Numbered from the stretch's first letter, positions 25,968-34,930 are shown. The stretch: 64,000 nucleotides of DNA from an uncultured Bacteroidia bacterium (GCA_902801885.1 CADCJX010000010.1:37588-101587); one strand, 5' to 3'. The notes: generated from the sequence alone by a model not told the origin. Program-made: numbers and translations.

Positions 25968-25975
25968 GGCTGTCT

Positions 25976-26320
25976 CTATTTATTATCAAACAATTCTTTA
26001 GGGTCAAGCCCCAAGAGCTCCATTTTCCTTATCATTACAGGCAGTTCATTCTCGATGAATTCCTTTCTGGAACTCTCCAGGACAAGGTCTTTGGCCTCCT
26101 GCGAGATGAAATAACCGATGCCTCGCTTGTTGTAGATGACCCCTTCCTGCGTCAGCTTTTCATAAGTGCGCATGACTGTATTGGGGTTCACTCCTATCGA
26201 GGCTCCATATTCCCTGACAGAGGGTATCCTGTCTTCGGGTTTGAGCTCTCCTGAAAGGATCCTTTCGCAGATCGAATCGCGGATCTGCAAGTATATGGCT
26301 TTGTTTGGATTGAATTCCAT
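25976..26320 (-). CDS. GntR family transcriptional regulator, YtrA subfamily
   Basis: This 114-residue regulator has an N-terminal winged helix (NKAIYLQIRDSICERILSGEL, RIPSVREYGASIGVNPNTVMRTYEKL) and a short ~35-residue helical tail. That is the size and layout of YtrA-type GntR proteins, which usually repress their own ABC transporter operon. It lies between the permease (10 bases upstream) and the DUF2807 gene. The operator-like AGTGTA-N12-TACACC in front of the operon is its likely binding site. Confidence 0.92.
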   Translation of the reverse strand: MEFNPNKAIYLQIRDSICERILSGELKPEDRIPSVREYGASIGVNPNTVMRTYEKLTQEGVIYNKRGIGYFISQEAKDLVLESSRKEFIENELPVMIRKMELLGLDPKELFDNK

Positions 26321-26330
26321 GGCGAGCTGA

Positions 26331-27170
26331 TTAATGTTGGATGTTCTTTACCCTGAACCACGACCAGATGCCGAGGCCAACTACGATGACAGCGAGTTCG
26401 ACATTGCTCCAGAAGTTGGCCCAGAAGTCAATGTTGTCGGCATAATTCAAAGCCCAGGCCTGAATCTTATCACTGAACGACTCAATGTCGATGGTGGACA
26501 CGGCTAATCCGATGATGGCTGATAGGACGAGGGAGATTACAAACAATGTGAGTATGGTCTTAGCGACCTTGTTCTTCTTGAATATCAAAGCGCCGAGCAG
26601 GAACACCGAGACAATCTGAAGGACGCCGTTGGCAAGGAACCAGATTCCCTTGCCGGCAATCTTGAAACTCTTGCCATCTTCATCGTAGCTGGTCATGTCC
26701 AGACTGTTCCAGGAAGAGAAGATTGACGAACCGCAATTCTTGTCAACCAGGCAGACCAGGGCGTCGCTGATCAGGTAGGCACAGAAGAAGGCAACCGGGA
26801 TGATCACCAGGCAGATCAGCATCATGGATGAGAATTTCTCCAGCCTTGAGGCAGGAAGTTGGATCCAGGCTGATCCCTTTGCCTTGTCAGTTATGAATCC
26901 GTAGGTCCTTGAAGGGAAAAATATCAGGAAGATTACTGAAACCAAAGAGAACACGCTGACTCTCACGGCAATGCTTGGCCTGGCCAGGGTATAGTCGGAG
27001 AAATCCATCGAAAAGCCATGGCCTACCAGGGCGAAGAACACTATCACGATGTAGGTTATGACCGGTATGAGGGCATAGGTCAGGAGAAACACCCTCTGTT
27101 CCTCCCAGACAGACTTGAGATCATAGGCGAGATACTTGCCGAATCTTTTGAAATTGAAAGTGTTGTTCAT
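26331..27170 (-). CDS. ABC transporter permease-like membrane protein
   Basis: This 279-residue protein has about six hydrophobic segments (for example FLLTYALIPVITYIVIVFFALVG, FSSMMLICLVIIPVAFFCAYLI and AVIVVGLGIWSWF). It has no recognisable catalytic motif and fits the ABC-2-type permease architecture. It lies 15 bases downstream of the ATPase gene and 10 upstream of the GntR gene, so it is the membrane partner of that ATPase. A long outside loop at about 145-180 is hydrophilic. The substrate is unknown. Confidence 0.8.
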   Translation of the reverse strand: MNNTFNFKRFGKYLAYDLKSVWEEQRVFLLTYALIPVITYIVIVFFALVGHGFSMDFSDYTLARPSIAVRVSVFSLVSVIFLIFFPSRTYGFITDKAKGSAWIQLPASRLEKFSSMMLICLVIIPVAFFCAYLISDALVCLVDKNCGSSIFSSWNSLDMTSYDEDGKSFKIAGKGIWFLANGVLQIVSVFLLGALIFKKNKVAKTILTLFVISLVLSAIIGLAVSTIDIESFSDKIQAWALNYADNIDFWANFWSNVELAVIVVGLGIWSWFRVKNIQH

Positions 27171-27185
27171 GACTGTCCCTCCTTC

Positions 27186-28013
27186 CTATTTGTTAAACAT
27201 TCCCTTGATGAGTTCCTTGTGAGCGTGGACTGTGTTGAAAAGGGCCTCTATATTGACTTTACTCTCTTCTCCGCCGGTATTTGGACAAACCTGGAGGAAG
27301 CCTCCGGGAAGTGCTTCACGGTAAAGGGCGTCTTCCCTTTGGGTAGTTCCGTAGTCGAAATAGAGTTTCTCCGAAATCTCTTCGATGGATGCGTTCAGGA
27401 GTACATCCTGCTTGTCGAGGATAATCACAGGGTCTATGATGTTCTCAAGGTCACGGACCTGGTGGGTGGAAATCACGATGGTGGAATCCTCAGGCGTGTA
27501 CTTCATGACAGCTGCCCTGAACTGGGCCTTTGAAGGAATGTCCAGTCCGTTCGTGGGCTCATCCATGAACAAGTACCTGCATCCGGTGGCCAGGCCGAAT
27601 GAAATGTAGGTCTTCTTCAGCTGACCGGCAGACATCTGGTTCATCTTCTTTGAAGGATCGTTCTCGAATTCCTTCATTATTGTAAGGAATATCTCATGGT
27701 CGTAGAGAGGCCAGAATGCTCCACGTTCCTTTGCAAACACCTCGGCTTTCATAGCGACGGGAGCTACTTCATCCGGAAGATAGTACTGCTTTTCCAGCAG
27801 GGAAGGGGTTCTGTCGAAAGGATTCTCCCCGTCAGTGCAGATGGAACCGGAATCGGCCTTTTTCAAGCCGCAAAGGAGTGTGAGCAGGGTGGTCTTTCCT
27901 ACTCCGTTTTCGCCCAGGAGACCGTAGATACGGCCTTCTTCCAGGCTTGTAGTTATGCTTTTCAGGACGGGAACATTCCCGTAACTGAATGCGAGGTCTT
28001 TGATTTCGATCAT
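27186..28013 (-). CDS. ABC transporter ATP-binding protein
   Basis: This 275-residue ATPase drives the neighbouring permease. Walker A GENGVGKT is at 34-41; an ABC signature variant (QMSAGQLKK), Walker B YLFMDEPT and the switch His (STHQV) are all present. A C-terminal extension of about 65 residues follows. The protein resembles the BcrA/YtrB type found with YtrA regulators, often linked to envelope stress or peptide resistance; that link is from family knowledge only. It is the first gene after the operator and promoter. Confidence 0.93.
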   Translation of the reverse strand: MIEIKDLAFSYGNVPVLKSITTSLEEGRIYGLLGENGVGKTTLLTLLCGLKKADSGSICTDGENPFDRTPSLLEKQYYLPDEVAPVAMKAEVFAKERGAFWPLYDHEIFLTIMKEFENDPSKKMNQMSAGQLKKTYISFGLATGCRYLFMDEPTNGLDIPSKAQFRAAVMKYTPEDSTIVISTHQVRDLENIIDPVIILDKQDVLLNASIEEISEKLYFDYGTTQREDALYREALPGGFLQVCPNTGGEESKVNIEALFNTVHAHKELIKGMFNK

Positions 28014-28020
28014 ATATTCG

Positions 28021-28044
28021 AGTGTATTAGTTTAATAGTACACC
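28021..28044. promoter_or_regulatory. YtrA-type operator, AGTGTA-N12-TACACC
   Basis: An imperfect inverted repeat with half sites AGTGTA (28021-28026) and TACACC (28039-28044), with 8 of 10 outer positions symmetric. It lies between the -7 box and the start codon of the ABC ATPase gene. YtrA repressors are known to bind AGTGTA-N13-TACACT-like sites, and a YtrA-type regulator is encoded in this operon, so autorepression is likely. Confidence 0.6.
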
Positions 28045-28045
28045 G

Positions 28046-28076
28046 CAAATATACAAGTAAAAAACAAATCTCCAAA
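28046..28076 (-). promoter_or_regulatory. promoter of the ABC-GntR-DUF2807 operon
   Basis: The minus strand has TTTG (28073-28076), a 19-base spacer and TATATTTG (28046-28053), an exact match to the Bacteroidetes consensus. Transcription would start within the operator that follows. Confidence 0.7.
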
Positions 28077-28087
28077 AAAAAGTTCGA

Positions 28088-28537
28088 TTATTTCTTGAAT
28101 TTTTTTCTCCATTCGGAGGGAGTGAGGCCCGTTACGGATTTGAACTGGTGACGGAAATTGGACTTGTCGGTTATTCCAAGAGCCCTCCCGACCTGGCATG
28201 CCGGCATTTCCGGATGGTCCAGAAGCATTCTTTTCGCTTCTTCCATCCTGAGTTCCTTCCTCCAGCAGAGGAATGTCTTTTTCAGTCTGGTAGAACAGTA
28301 GTAGGTCAATTCGTAGGAAGTGAGGTCGAGGTCTTCCAGAATGTCGTCCATGCAATTGTATTTGACAAGATGCTTTCCTTCGGCAACCCATCGGGATAGC
28401 CTTGCCTGGACGAGCCCTGTTTCCTTTTCGGTCCTGGATCTCAGGGCTGCGTTTCTTTTTCTCCTGATGCGGATCTTCTCGATTTCCCCGAAGATGAGTG
28501 AGAAAAGAGGTTTTTCTTTGTCTTGATTCTTTTTCAT
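28088..28537 (-). CDS. short AraC-type regulator
   Basis: This 149-residue protein consists of a basic N-terminal half and a C-terminal AraC-type helix-turn-helix (about 75-147; MEEAKRMLLDHPEMPACQVGRALGI and FRHQFKSVTGLTPSEWRKKF as successive helices). It has no sugar-binding or receiver domain, so any input would come through the short N-terminal half or a partner. It lies just upstream of the ABC operon promoter and is divergent from lysA. Its target cannot be told. Confidence 0.8.
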   Translation of the reverse strand: MKKNQDKEKPLFSLIFGEIEKIRIRRKRNAALRSRTEKETGLVQARLSRWVAEGKHLVKYNCMDDILEDLDLTSYELTYYCSTRLKKTFLCWRKELRMEEAKRMLLDHPEMPACQVGRALGITDKSNFRHQFKSVTGLTPSEWRKKFKK

Positions 28538-28595
28538 AGCATTATATTTAGGTGTGGCCTGACTTACAAGTTCCTCGAAATTAGAAAAAATACCT

Positions 28596-28603
28596 TACAT
28601 TTG
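28596..28603 (+). promoter_or_regulatory. candidate promoter (-7 box) of lysA
   Basis: TACATTTG matches TAnnTTTG exactly and lies 23 bases before the chosen ATG. No clear -33 TTTG is seen at the expected spacing. Confidence 0.5.
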
Positions 28604-28626
28604 CAAAGTTGTATATATTTACGGAA

Positions 28627-29841
28627 ATGTTAAGAATTGAAGACTACGCATCTTTCAGGAGAGTAGCGACTCCTTTCTATTATTACGACATTGATCTTTT
28701 CCAGCGTACTGCTGACAAGGTCGCAAAGCTTTCCAAGGATTACGGTATACATGTCCATTATTCGCTCAAGGCCAATTCAGACATGCGCCTGAATGATATC
28801 CTGAGTTCAAGGGGTATCGGAGCTGACTGCGTGAGCGGTGACGAAATCGATTTCGCGGTGAGCTGCGGCTATGATCCCAAGAAGATATTCTTTGCTGGTG
28901 TGGCCAAGTCAGACAAGGAGATCTGCCAGGCTTTCCAGGTGGGTATAGGAGCTTTCGTCGTAGAGTCCCTTGAAGAAATCGAAATAGTCAGCGACATCGC
29001 CAGAAGGCTCGGCCGCAAGGCCCCTATGAGCCTGAGGATCAACCCCAACATCGATCCGCACACTCACCACTATATCACCACAGGTCTTTATGAAGACAAG
29101 TTCGGAATCTCAGACCGCAGTTTCGATGAAGCAGTGGCAATGGTGAAGGACAATCCCTACATAGATTTCTTCGGCCTACAGTTCCACATCGGCTCCCAGA
29201 TCATGGAGGTTGCCGACGTCATCAAGCTCGAATGTGAGAAGGTCAACGACATCGTCAGGCTTTTCGAGGAGACTGGCTTGGTGGTCAAGAACATAGATCT
29301 TGGAGGTGGCCTGGGAATAGATTATGATGACCCTGATGGCAATCCGATTCCTGATTTCGAGCTTTGGTTCAAGACCATCGCTGACAATCTGGAATGCAGG
29401 CCTGACCAGGAGGTCCACATCGAGCCCGGCCGCTCCCTGGTGGCACAGTCTGGCTCCCTGATTACTGAAGTGCTTTATGTAAAGAAGGGGGAGAACAAAC
29501 GTTTCCTCATGGTTGATGCCGGAATGAATGACCTTATCCGTCCTGCCCTTTACGGCGCCTACCACAAGATCGAGAATGTGACCGCCCATTATGAGGACAA
29601 TGACACCCGCCAGATCCGTGTCTATGACGTAGTCGGACCGGTGTGCGAATCTTCAGACTGTTTCGGCAAGGAACGTTCCCTGGCCAAGAGCTGGAGAGGG
29701 GACAGGATAGCTATCCGCAGTGCAGGAGCTTACGGCCAGGTCATGGCATCACGCTACAACATGCGTCCTTTCGCCCCGTCAGTCTATTCAGACAGGATCG
29801 CAGAAGCTCCCAAAAGGAAGGATTATTTCGCAGGGGAATAA
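28627..29841 (+). CDS. lysA: diaminopimelate decarboxylase
   Basis: This 404-residue PLP enzyme of the alanine racemase-like fold makes L-lysine from meso-diaminopimelate. The PLP lysine lies in HYSLKAN, the phosphate-binding loop in GGGLGIDY, and EPGRSLVA and CESSD (catalytic Cys) are in place. I chose MLRIEDYASF as the start; a further ATG six codons upstream lies between the promoter and this start. Carboxynorspermidine decarboxylase is a related alternative, but the motifs and length fit LysA better. It converges with ffh. Confidence 0.93.
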   Translation: MLRIEDYASFRRVATPFYYYDIDLFQRTADKVAKLSKDYGIHVHYSLKANSDMRLNDILSSRGIGADCVSGDEIDFAVSCGYDPKKIFFAGVAKSDKEICQAFQVGIGAFVVESLEEIEIVSDIARRLGRKAPMSLRINPNIDPHTHHYITTGLYEDKFGISDRSFDEAVAMVKDNPYIDFFGLQFHIGSQIMEVADVIKLECEKVNDIVRLFEETGLVVKNIDLGGGLGIDYDDPDGNPIPDFELWFKTIADNLECRPDQEVHIEPGRSLVAQSGSLITEVLYVKKGENKRFLMVDAGMNDLIRPALYGAYHKIENVTAHYEDNDTRQIRVYDVVGPVCESSDCFGKERSLAKSWRGDRIAIRSAGAYGQVMASRYNMRPFAPSVYSDRIAEAPKRKDYFAGE

Positions 29842-29851
29842 GAAATAAGAT

Positions 29852-31177
29852 TTATCTCCTGAAAGAGCGCATGCGCTGTGCCAGGTTGCCAGTAAGTGCG
29901 CTCTTCATCATCTTACGGGTAGTCTCGAACTGCTTCAGCAGTTTGTTCACCTCGGCGACATTGGTCCCGCTGCCGTCCGCTATCCTCTTGCGGCGGCTTC
30001 CGTTGATTATCTCAGGATTGTCCCTCTCCTCTGGAGTCATGGACATGATGATCGCTTCAATACCCTTGAAGGCGGCGTCATTGTCTATGTCAATGTCCTT
30101 CATCATCTTTCCGACTCCAGGTATCATTCCGGCCAGGTCCTTGATGTTTCCCATCTTCTTGACCTGCTGGATCTGGTTGTAGAAATCCATCAGGCCGAAC
30201 TTGTCCTTGGCCAGTTTCTTCCTGGTCTCACGTGCCTGTTTCTCGTCGAACTGTTCCTGGGCCTTCTCGACGAGGGAAACAACGTCTCCCATGCCGAGGA
30301 TCCTGTCGGCGATACGTTCTGGGTGGAAGATGTCGAGGGCCTCCATCTTCTCGCCGGACGAGATGAACTTGATGGGCTTTCCGGTGACGTACTTGATGGA
30401 AAGGGCAGCACCACCTCTAGTGTCGCCATCCATCTTGGTGAGCACAACTCCGTCGAAGTCAAGCCTCTCGTTGAAGACCTTGGCAGTCTCTACTGCATCC
30501 TGTCCGGTCATTGCATCCACGACGAACAGGGACTCGGTAGGCTGAACGGCCTTGTGGAGCGCGGAGATCTCGTCCATCAGTTCCTGGTCGACAGCGAGAC
30601 GTCCGGCAGTGTCTATGATTACTACGGAATAACCGTCGGCCTTCGCCTTTGCGATGGCATTCCTTGCGATACGTATCGGATCCTTGACCCCGTCTTCAGT
30701 GTAGACTTCAACACCCACCTGTTCTCCCAGGACCTTCAATTGCTCGATGGCAGCAGGACGGAAGGTGTCGCATGCGGCAAAGAGGACCTTCATGCCGCGC
30801 TTGCTCTTGATGTATGAGGCAAGCTTTGCCGAGAATGTGGTCTTACCTGAACCGTTCAGACCAGCCACCAGGACGATCCCAGGATTGCCCTTGATGTTGA
30901 TGTCCATCGACTGGCTGCCCATGAATTCGGCGAGTTCGTCGTGGACTATCTTGACCATCATCTGCTGCGGCTTGACAGCAGTCAGGACATTCTGGCCCAT
31001 GGCTTTGACCTTGACCCTGTCGCAGAATTCCTTTGCGACCTTGTAACTGACGTCGGCGTCAAGCAGGGCCCTGCGTATGTCTTTCAACGTCTCGGCGACG
31101 TTGATTTCGGTTATCCTTCCTTCGCCTTTCAGAATCTTGAAGGATCTTTCAAGTCTTTCCTGTAAGTTCTCGAACAT
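29852..31177 (-). CDS. ffh: signal recognition particle protein Ffh
   Basis: This 441-residue SRP54 GTPase directs membrane proteins to the translocon with 4.5S RNA. The N domain is at about 1-90. The G domain has P-loop GLNGSGKT (106-113), DTAGRLAVDQ and KMDGDTRGG. The Met-rich M domain from about 300 includes GNIKDLAGMIPGVGKM and the RNA-binding GSRRKRIADGSG. The chosen start MFENLQERLERSFK is the family start; an in-frame TTG 21 codons earlier lies upstream of the TATATTTG box and is unlikely. Confidence 0.96.
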   Translation of the reverse strand: MFENLQERLERSFKILKGEGRITEINVAETLKDIRRALLDADVSYKVAKEFCDRVKVKAMGQNVLTAVKPQQMMVKIVHDELAEFMGSQSMDINIKGNPGIVLVAGLNGSGKTTFSAKLASYIKSKRGMKVLFAACDTFRPAAIEQLKVLGEQVGVEVYTEDGVKDPIRIARNAIAKAKADGYSVVIIDTAGRLAVDQELMDEISALHKAVQPTESLFVVDAMTGQDAVETAKVFNERLDFDGVVLTKMDGDTRGGAALSIKYVTGKPIKFISSGEKMEALDIFHPERIADRILGMGDVVSLVEKAQEQFDEKQARETRKKLAKDKFGLMDFYNQIQQVKKMGNIKDLAGMIPGVGKMMKDIDIDNDAAFKGIEAIIMSMTPEERDNPEIINGSRRKRIADGSGTNVAEVNKLLKQFETTRKMMKSALTGNLAQRMRSFRR

Positions 31178-31207
31178 TTCCGATACTCTCGTTTTGATAA
31201 GAAAGTG

Positions 31208-31241
31208 CAAATATACAAAATGTCCCCGAAACCTTATCAAA
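31208..31241 (-). promoter_or_regulatory. candidate promoter of ffh
   Basis: The minus strand carries TTTG at 31238-31241 and TATATTTG at 31208-31215, spaced by 22 bases, about 30 bases before the ffh ATG. The -33 part overlaps the 3' end of the GSCFA gene. Confidence 0.5.
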
Positions 31242-32112
31242 GGACATTGTTGGGACGGTGCTGGCTGTGGACCAGTTCTTTCCTGCGTTCCTCCAGGACG
31301 GGCAGTTCATTCTCCGAGAATGCCCATTCCTCAAAACGGTCCCAGATGTAACCGGCAGTCTGGTCCGAAGGGTGAACCATGTCCGGAGCGTAAAACCGGT
31401 AGTCCCTGAGTTCGTCCAGGACGATCTCATAGGCAGGGAAATAGTCGGCCCTGTCCGGGAATATGCTGCAGATTTCTTCGACCGCCAGCAGCAAAGTGCT
31501 TTTGCTGATCTGGTTGCCATGCGCCCCGTCAGCCATGTGGCGGATAGGGGAGACTGTGAATATGAATTCTTTGTCCGGATGCTTTTCAACCATGTTTCGG
31601 AGTAGAAGGGAGGTCTCCCTGACACCTATGCGCTTGCGTTCGAATTCCTTCCCGTCGATCTTGAGACAGTTGGAGACAACTTCCCCGGTACGCTTATATT
31701 CGAAACACCAGGCGGTGCCGAGGGTGATTATAACCTTATTCGTGGAAGCCCATGCTGCACCAGCCTCCAGGAGACGCGAATTGGCATTGTCCAGGAATTC
31801 CCCTTCGGTTTTCCTTGCAAATGACGTGTGGTGATTGAAAGAACAGAAAAGATCCGATCCGGCTCCCATCCTGACGCATTCTTCTTTCCTGAAGGGGACC
31901 CCGCTTTCCATCCTTGCGACCGAATTGCAGATGGAGACAGGATTGTAGAGAGTGCCGAAGGGATTGATGCAGACCTTCAGGCCAAGGCCTTCCATCTTTG
32001 CACCTACGCTGTCTGCGAAGCAACTTCCGAGAATCATGATCCTGTCGGCAACGGACAGTCCGACCCGGTTGTGTCCGACCGCTACAGGGGTTTGAAGTTT
32101 CAGTTGTCTCAT
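31237..32112 (-). CDS. GSCFA domain protein
   Basis: This 291-residue protein carries the name-giving motif GSCFAD near residue 29 and the FAD-like NPFGTLYNPVSI block that defines GSCFA proteins, which are common in Bacteroidetes. The fold is thought to be SGNH-hydrolase-like, with the Ser of GSCF and a C-terminal D-x-x-H (DMVHPSDQTAGYIWDRF is split over this area). No signal peptide is visible. The reaction is unknown. It is upstream of ffh on the same strand and divergent from the 5'-nucleotidase gene, with 36 bases between their starts. Confidence 0.88.
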   Translation of the reverse strand: MRQLKLQTPVAVGHNRVGLSVADRIMILGSCFADSVGAKMEGLGLKVCINPFGTLYNPVSICNSVARMESGVPFRKEECVRMGAGSDLFCSFNHHTSFARKTEGEFLDNANSRLLEAGAAWASTNKVIITLGTAWCFEYKRTGEVVSNCLKIDGKEFERKRIGVRETSLLLRNMVEKHPDKEFIFTVSPIRHMADGAHGNQISKSTLLLAVEEICSIFPDRADYFPAYEIVLDELRDYRFYAPDMVHPSDQTAGYIWDRFEEWAFSENELPVLEERRKELVHSQHRPNNVL

Positions 32113-32135
32113 GCCGCTAAATTACGAAAAAATAG

Positions 32136-32143
32136 TATTTTTG
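32136..32143 (+). promoter_or_regulatory. candidate promoter (-7 box) of the 5'-nucleotidase gene
   Basis: TATTTTTG matches TAnnTTTG. It ends only 5 bases before the ATG, so transcription from it would give a leaderless or nearly leaderless message. Confidence 0.35.
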
Positions 32144-32148
32144 TCGTT

Positions 32149-33897
32149 ATGAAATCAAGACATCTAACTTCCATCATTGCAGCAGTCCTAATCGCGGTCT
32201 CCTGTTCGGGACCCAAAGACGGCAACTATTCGTTTACGATCCTCACAACCAATGACGTTCATGGAACCTTCTTCGATTCTACCTATGTGGGCAACAACAT
32301 TAAGAAGTCCCTTTATGCCGTCAAATGGACCGTCGACAGTGTCCGTAACGCAGCCGGAGAGGAGAATGTGATCCTCATCGATGCCGGAGACATCCTCCAG
32401 GGAGACAATGCTGCATATTACTATAATTATGTGGACACCGTAACCCCGCATGTCTATCCCCGCATGGCAGAATACATGGGTTACGATGCCGTTGTCCTTG
32501 GCAACCATGACATCGAGACCGGTCACGCGGTCTATGACAGGATCGACCGTGACATGAAGGCCCTGAAGATTCCCTTCCTGGCCGGCAATGCCATCCGCAA
32601 TGATAATGGGAAGGCATATTTCCAGACTTATACTATCCTAAGGAGGAACGGTCTCAAGATCGCTGTCCTCGGTTATGACAATGCCAACATCGCCGGTTGG
32701 CTGTCTGAGCGCCTGTGGTCCGGGATGAAATTCGAGAACCTGATTCCACTGGTGCAACAGGATGTCGACAAGGTAATCGCAAAGGAAAAGCCGCATGTGG
32801 TGATCGTGGCCGTCCATTCAGCCACCGGCAGCGGTGACGGATCCCAGCTTGAGAGTCAGGGGCTTGACCTCATGCAGACCCTTCATGGAGTGGACTTCCT
32901 GATCTGCTCCCATGACCATCGTCCTACGGTAATCCAGAGTGACACTCTTTGCCTTATCAATTCCGGAAGCCACTGCCGCTATGTAGGAGAGGGCAAACTC
33001 GACCTGCAGGTCTCCAAGCACAAAGTCGCATCCAAGAAGCTTTCCGCCAGGCTGATCCAGGTCGACCGTTACAACATCGACAAGGAGATGGCTGAGAAGT
33101 TCCATGATGATTATCTTGCTGTCAAGGCATTCACTACCACGGAGGTCGGAGAACTCAAGGTAGACCTTGCCACAAGGGATGCCTACCGCGGCCAGTGCGA
33201 CTACCTGAATCTGGTTCATACCCTTTCCATAACCTGCGCTCCGGCCCAGCTCTCATTTGCAGCCCCTCTTACCTACAATGGTTACGTCAAGGCCGGCAAG
33301 CTGATCTATAATGACCTATTCACCATCTATCCTTTCGAGAACCAGCTCTATGTCATCAAGATGACAGGAAAGGAGATCAAGGATTACCTTGAGGCATCTT
33401 ACGACAACTGGATCAACACGGTGTCTTCTCCCTCGGACCATGTTCTCAAGATCGTGGACAGGGATGATCCAAGGACAGGCCAGAAATCATGGTCTTTTGT
33501 CGGACGTTCCTACAATTTCGATTCAGCTGCAGGCCTGTTCTACACAGTGGATGTCACGAAACCTAAGGGAGAACGGATCAATGTAGAATCCCTTGTTGGA
33601 GGGGAACCCCTGGATCCCGGAAAGACTTACAATGTCGCAGTGACCTCTTACCGCGCAAGCGGTGGCGGCGGTCTGATGGAAGCCGCAGGAATCGACACGG
33701 GCAGGATCGAGGAGAGGATAGTCGAAACCTATCCCGAAATCCGGGACATCCTCTACAACTATCTGAAGGAAAACGGTTCGATCGATCCGGCAGTGGTTGG
33801 AGACCCTCAGCGTATCGGCAGCTGGAAGTTCGTCCCTGAGAAGGTCGCAGGTCCTGCCATGGACAGGGACATGGCCCTTCTCTTCGGAAGAAGGTAG
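32149..33897 (+). CDS. 5'-nucleotidase/UshA-like metallophosphoesterase lipoprotein
   Basis: This 582-residue exported enzyme probably releases phosphate from nucleotides or sugar nucleotides. The lipobox is AVSC (Cys 19). The N-terminal metallophosphoesterase domain has LTTNDVHG, DAGDILQG, VLGNHDIE, VAVHSAT and CSHDHRP. The C-terminal 5'-nucleotidase domain (from about 350) has APLTYNGYVKAGKLIYNDLF, PFENQLYVIKMTGKEIKD and SYRASGGGG, which form the substrate pocket. The chosen ATG gives the signal peptide directly; a longer frame reading back over GSCFA is a shadow. It abuts the AraC gene with no gap. Confidence 0.93.
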   Translation: MKSRHLTSIIAAVLIAVSCSGPKDGNYSFTILTTNDVHGTFFDSTYVGNNIKKSLYAVKWTVDSVRNAAGEENVILIDAGDILQGDNAAYYYNYVDTVTPHVYPRMAEYMGYDAVVLGNHDIETGHAVYDRIDRDMKALKIPFLAGNAIRNDNGKAYFQTYTILRRNGLKIAVLGYDNANIAGWLSERLWSGMKFENLIPLVQQDVDKVIAKEKPHVVIVAVHSATGSGDGSQLESQGLDLMQTLHGVDFLICSHDHRPTVIQSDTLCLINSGSHCRYVGEGKLDLQVSKHKVASKKLSARLIQVDRYNIDKEMAEKFHDDYLAVKAFTTTEVGELKVDLATRDAYRGQCDYLNLVHTLSITCAPAQLSFAAPLTYNGYVKAGKLIYNDLFTIYPFENQLYVIKMTGKEIKDYLEASYDNWINTVSSPSDHVLKIVDRDDPRTGQKSWSFVGRSYNFDSAAGLFYTVDVTKPKGERINVESLVGGEPLDPGKTYNVAVTSYRASGGGGLMEAAGIDTGRIEERIVETYPEIRDILYNYLKENGSIDPAVVGDPQRIGSWKFVPEKVAGPAMDRDMALLFGRR

Positions 33898-34794
33898 CTA
33901 AGCCTTGACTCCCTGGGTCATCTTCCGGTACTCGGCCGGTGTCTGGCCTGTCATGTGCCGGAAAGCCGTGAAGAAATAGTCATGATTGTTGTAGCCTACG
34001 TGGTAGGCTACTTCTTTTATGCTCAGTGATGTGTTGGTGAGCAGTTCCTTTGCCTTGCTCATCCTGACTTCATTTATGAAGCGGGCAGGGGAGAAGCCTG
34101 TATATTCCTTGAAGGTCTTCCTGAAAGATGAGTAGCTCAGGCACAGTCTCGAGGCTATCTCTTCAGGTGAGATGATCATGTGGTTGTCATAGATCATCAC
34201 CTTCGCCTGCCCGATCTTGTTGGCGGTGTCCGATTCCTTGAACTGTGAGTTCCTGTCGTAGAAGTATGCCAGGCTGAGGAGCCTGCCGACTATCCCTGCC
34301 AGCATCTGCTGGAAACCCGATTCCTGAGCCGATGCAATGGCTATCGCTTCGTTGTAGAGGTTGACAATGTTCTCATGGATGTTGACCTTGAAGACCGGGT
34401 TCTCCTTTGAAAAGAACTTCTGCTCTACTAGATTGTCCATGAAATGACCGTTGAAACCTATCCAGTACTCCTTCCATCCGGTATTGCGATCGGGATGATA
34501 GGAATGCCATTCCCCAGGGAACAGAAGGAACATCATGCCGCTCTCAATGCTGACGGCCTTGTGCCTTCCGAGGGACTCGCAGCTGAAGCGTCCCCTGCCT
34601 TCCGTTATGTACAGAAGCTGGTATTCCTTGAGGATCCTTCCGCTTTCGGCGGTAAAGATGTACCTTGAAGGATGGTTCCTTGGCGGATAGTCCATTCCCG
34701 GGGCTATTTCCTGGAAGCCCGCGGAATTGACGGCAGTGCCCCATTTCAAATCGACTGGGTTTACCGCCAAATATTTGAGATGAACGGAATCCAT
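33898..34794 (-). CDS. AraC family regulator, probably of rhamnose genes
   Basis: This 298-residue protein has an N-terminal cupin-like sensor domain (about 20-160; RGRFSCESLGRHKAVSIESG, FPGEWHSYHPD) and a C-terminal double helix-turn-helix (about 195-292; EIASRLCLSYSSFRKTFKEYTG and IKEVAYHVGYNNHDYFFTAF). It is divergent from rhaB, with 136 bases between starts. This matches the Bacteroides arrangement in which an AraC-type RhaR activates the rhamnose operon. That it senses rhamnose is inference from place. Confidence 0.85.
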   Translation of the reverse strand: MDSVHLKYLAVNPVDLKWGTAVNSAGFQEIAPGMDYPPRNHPSRYIFTAESGRILKEYQLLYITEGRGRFSCESLGRHKAVSIESGMMFLLFPGEWHSYHPDRNTGWKEYWIGFNGHFMDNLVEQKFFSKENPVFKVNIHENIVNLYNEAIAIASAQESGFQQMLAGIVGRLLSLAYFYDRNSQFKESDTANKIGQAKVMIYDNHMIISPEEIASRLCLSYSSFRKTFKEYTGFSPARFINEVRMSKAKELLTNTSLSIKEVAYHVGYNNHDYFFTAFRHMTGQTPAEYRKMTQGVKA

Positions 34795-34822
34795 GGAACG
34801 TTAATTTGCTTAGTTTCTCGGG

Positions 34823-34830
34823 CAAATATA
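34823..34830 (-). promoter_or_regulatory. candidate promoter (-7 box) of the AraC gene
   Basis: The minus strand reads TATATTTG, 29 bases before the AraC start. A TTTG lies 15 bases further upstream, closer than usual. In the same gap the plus strand has only an imperfect box (GAAATTTG at about 34900) for rhaB, in keeping with an activator-dependent promoter. Confidence 0.45.
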
Positions 34831-34930
34831 TGAAAAAATCTTGATCAAAAATCCAAGTTCTAATGTCAGAATCTTCAGCTTGGGACAATTTAAAAATGGG
34901 GAAATTTGTAGAAGACCAATTGACCACATT

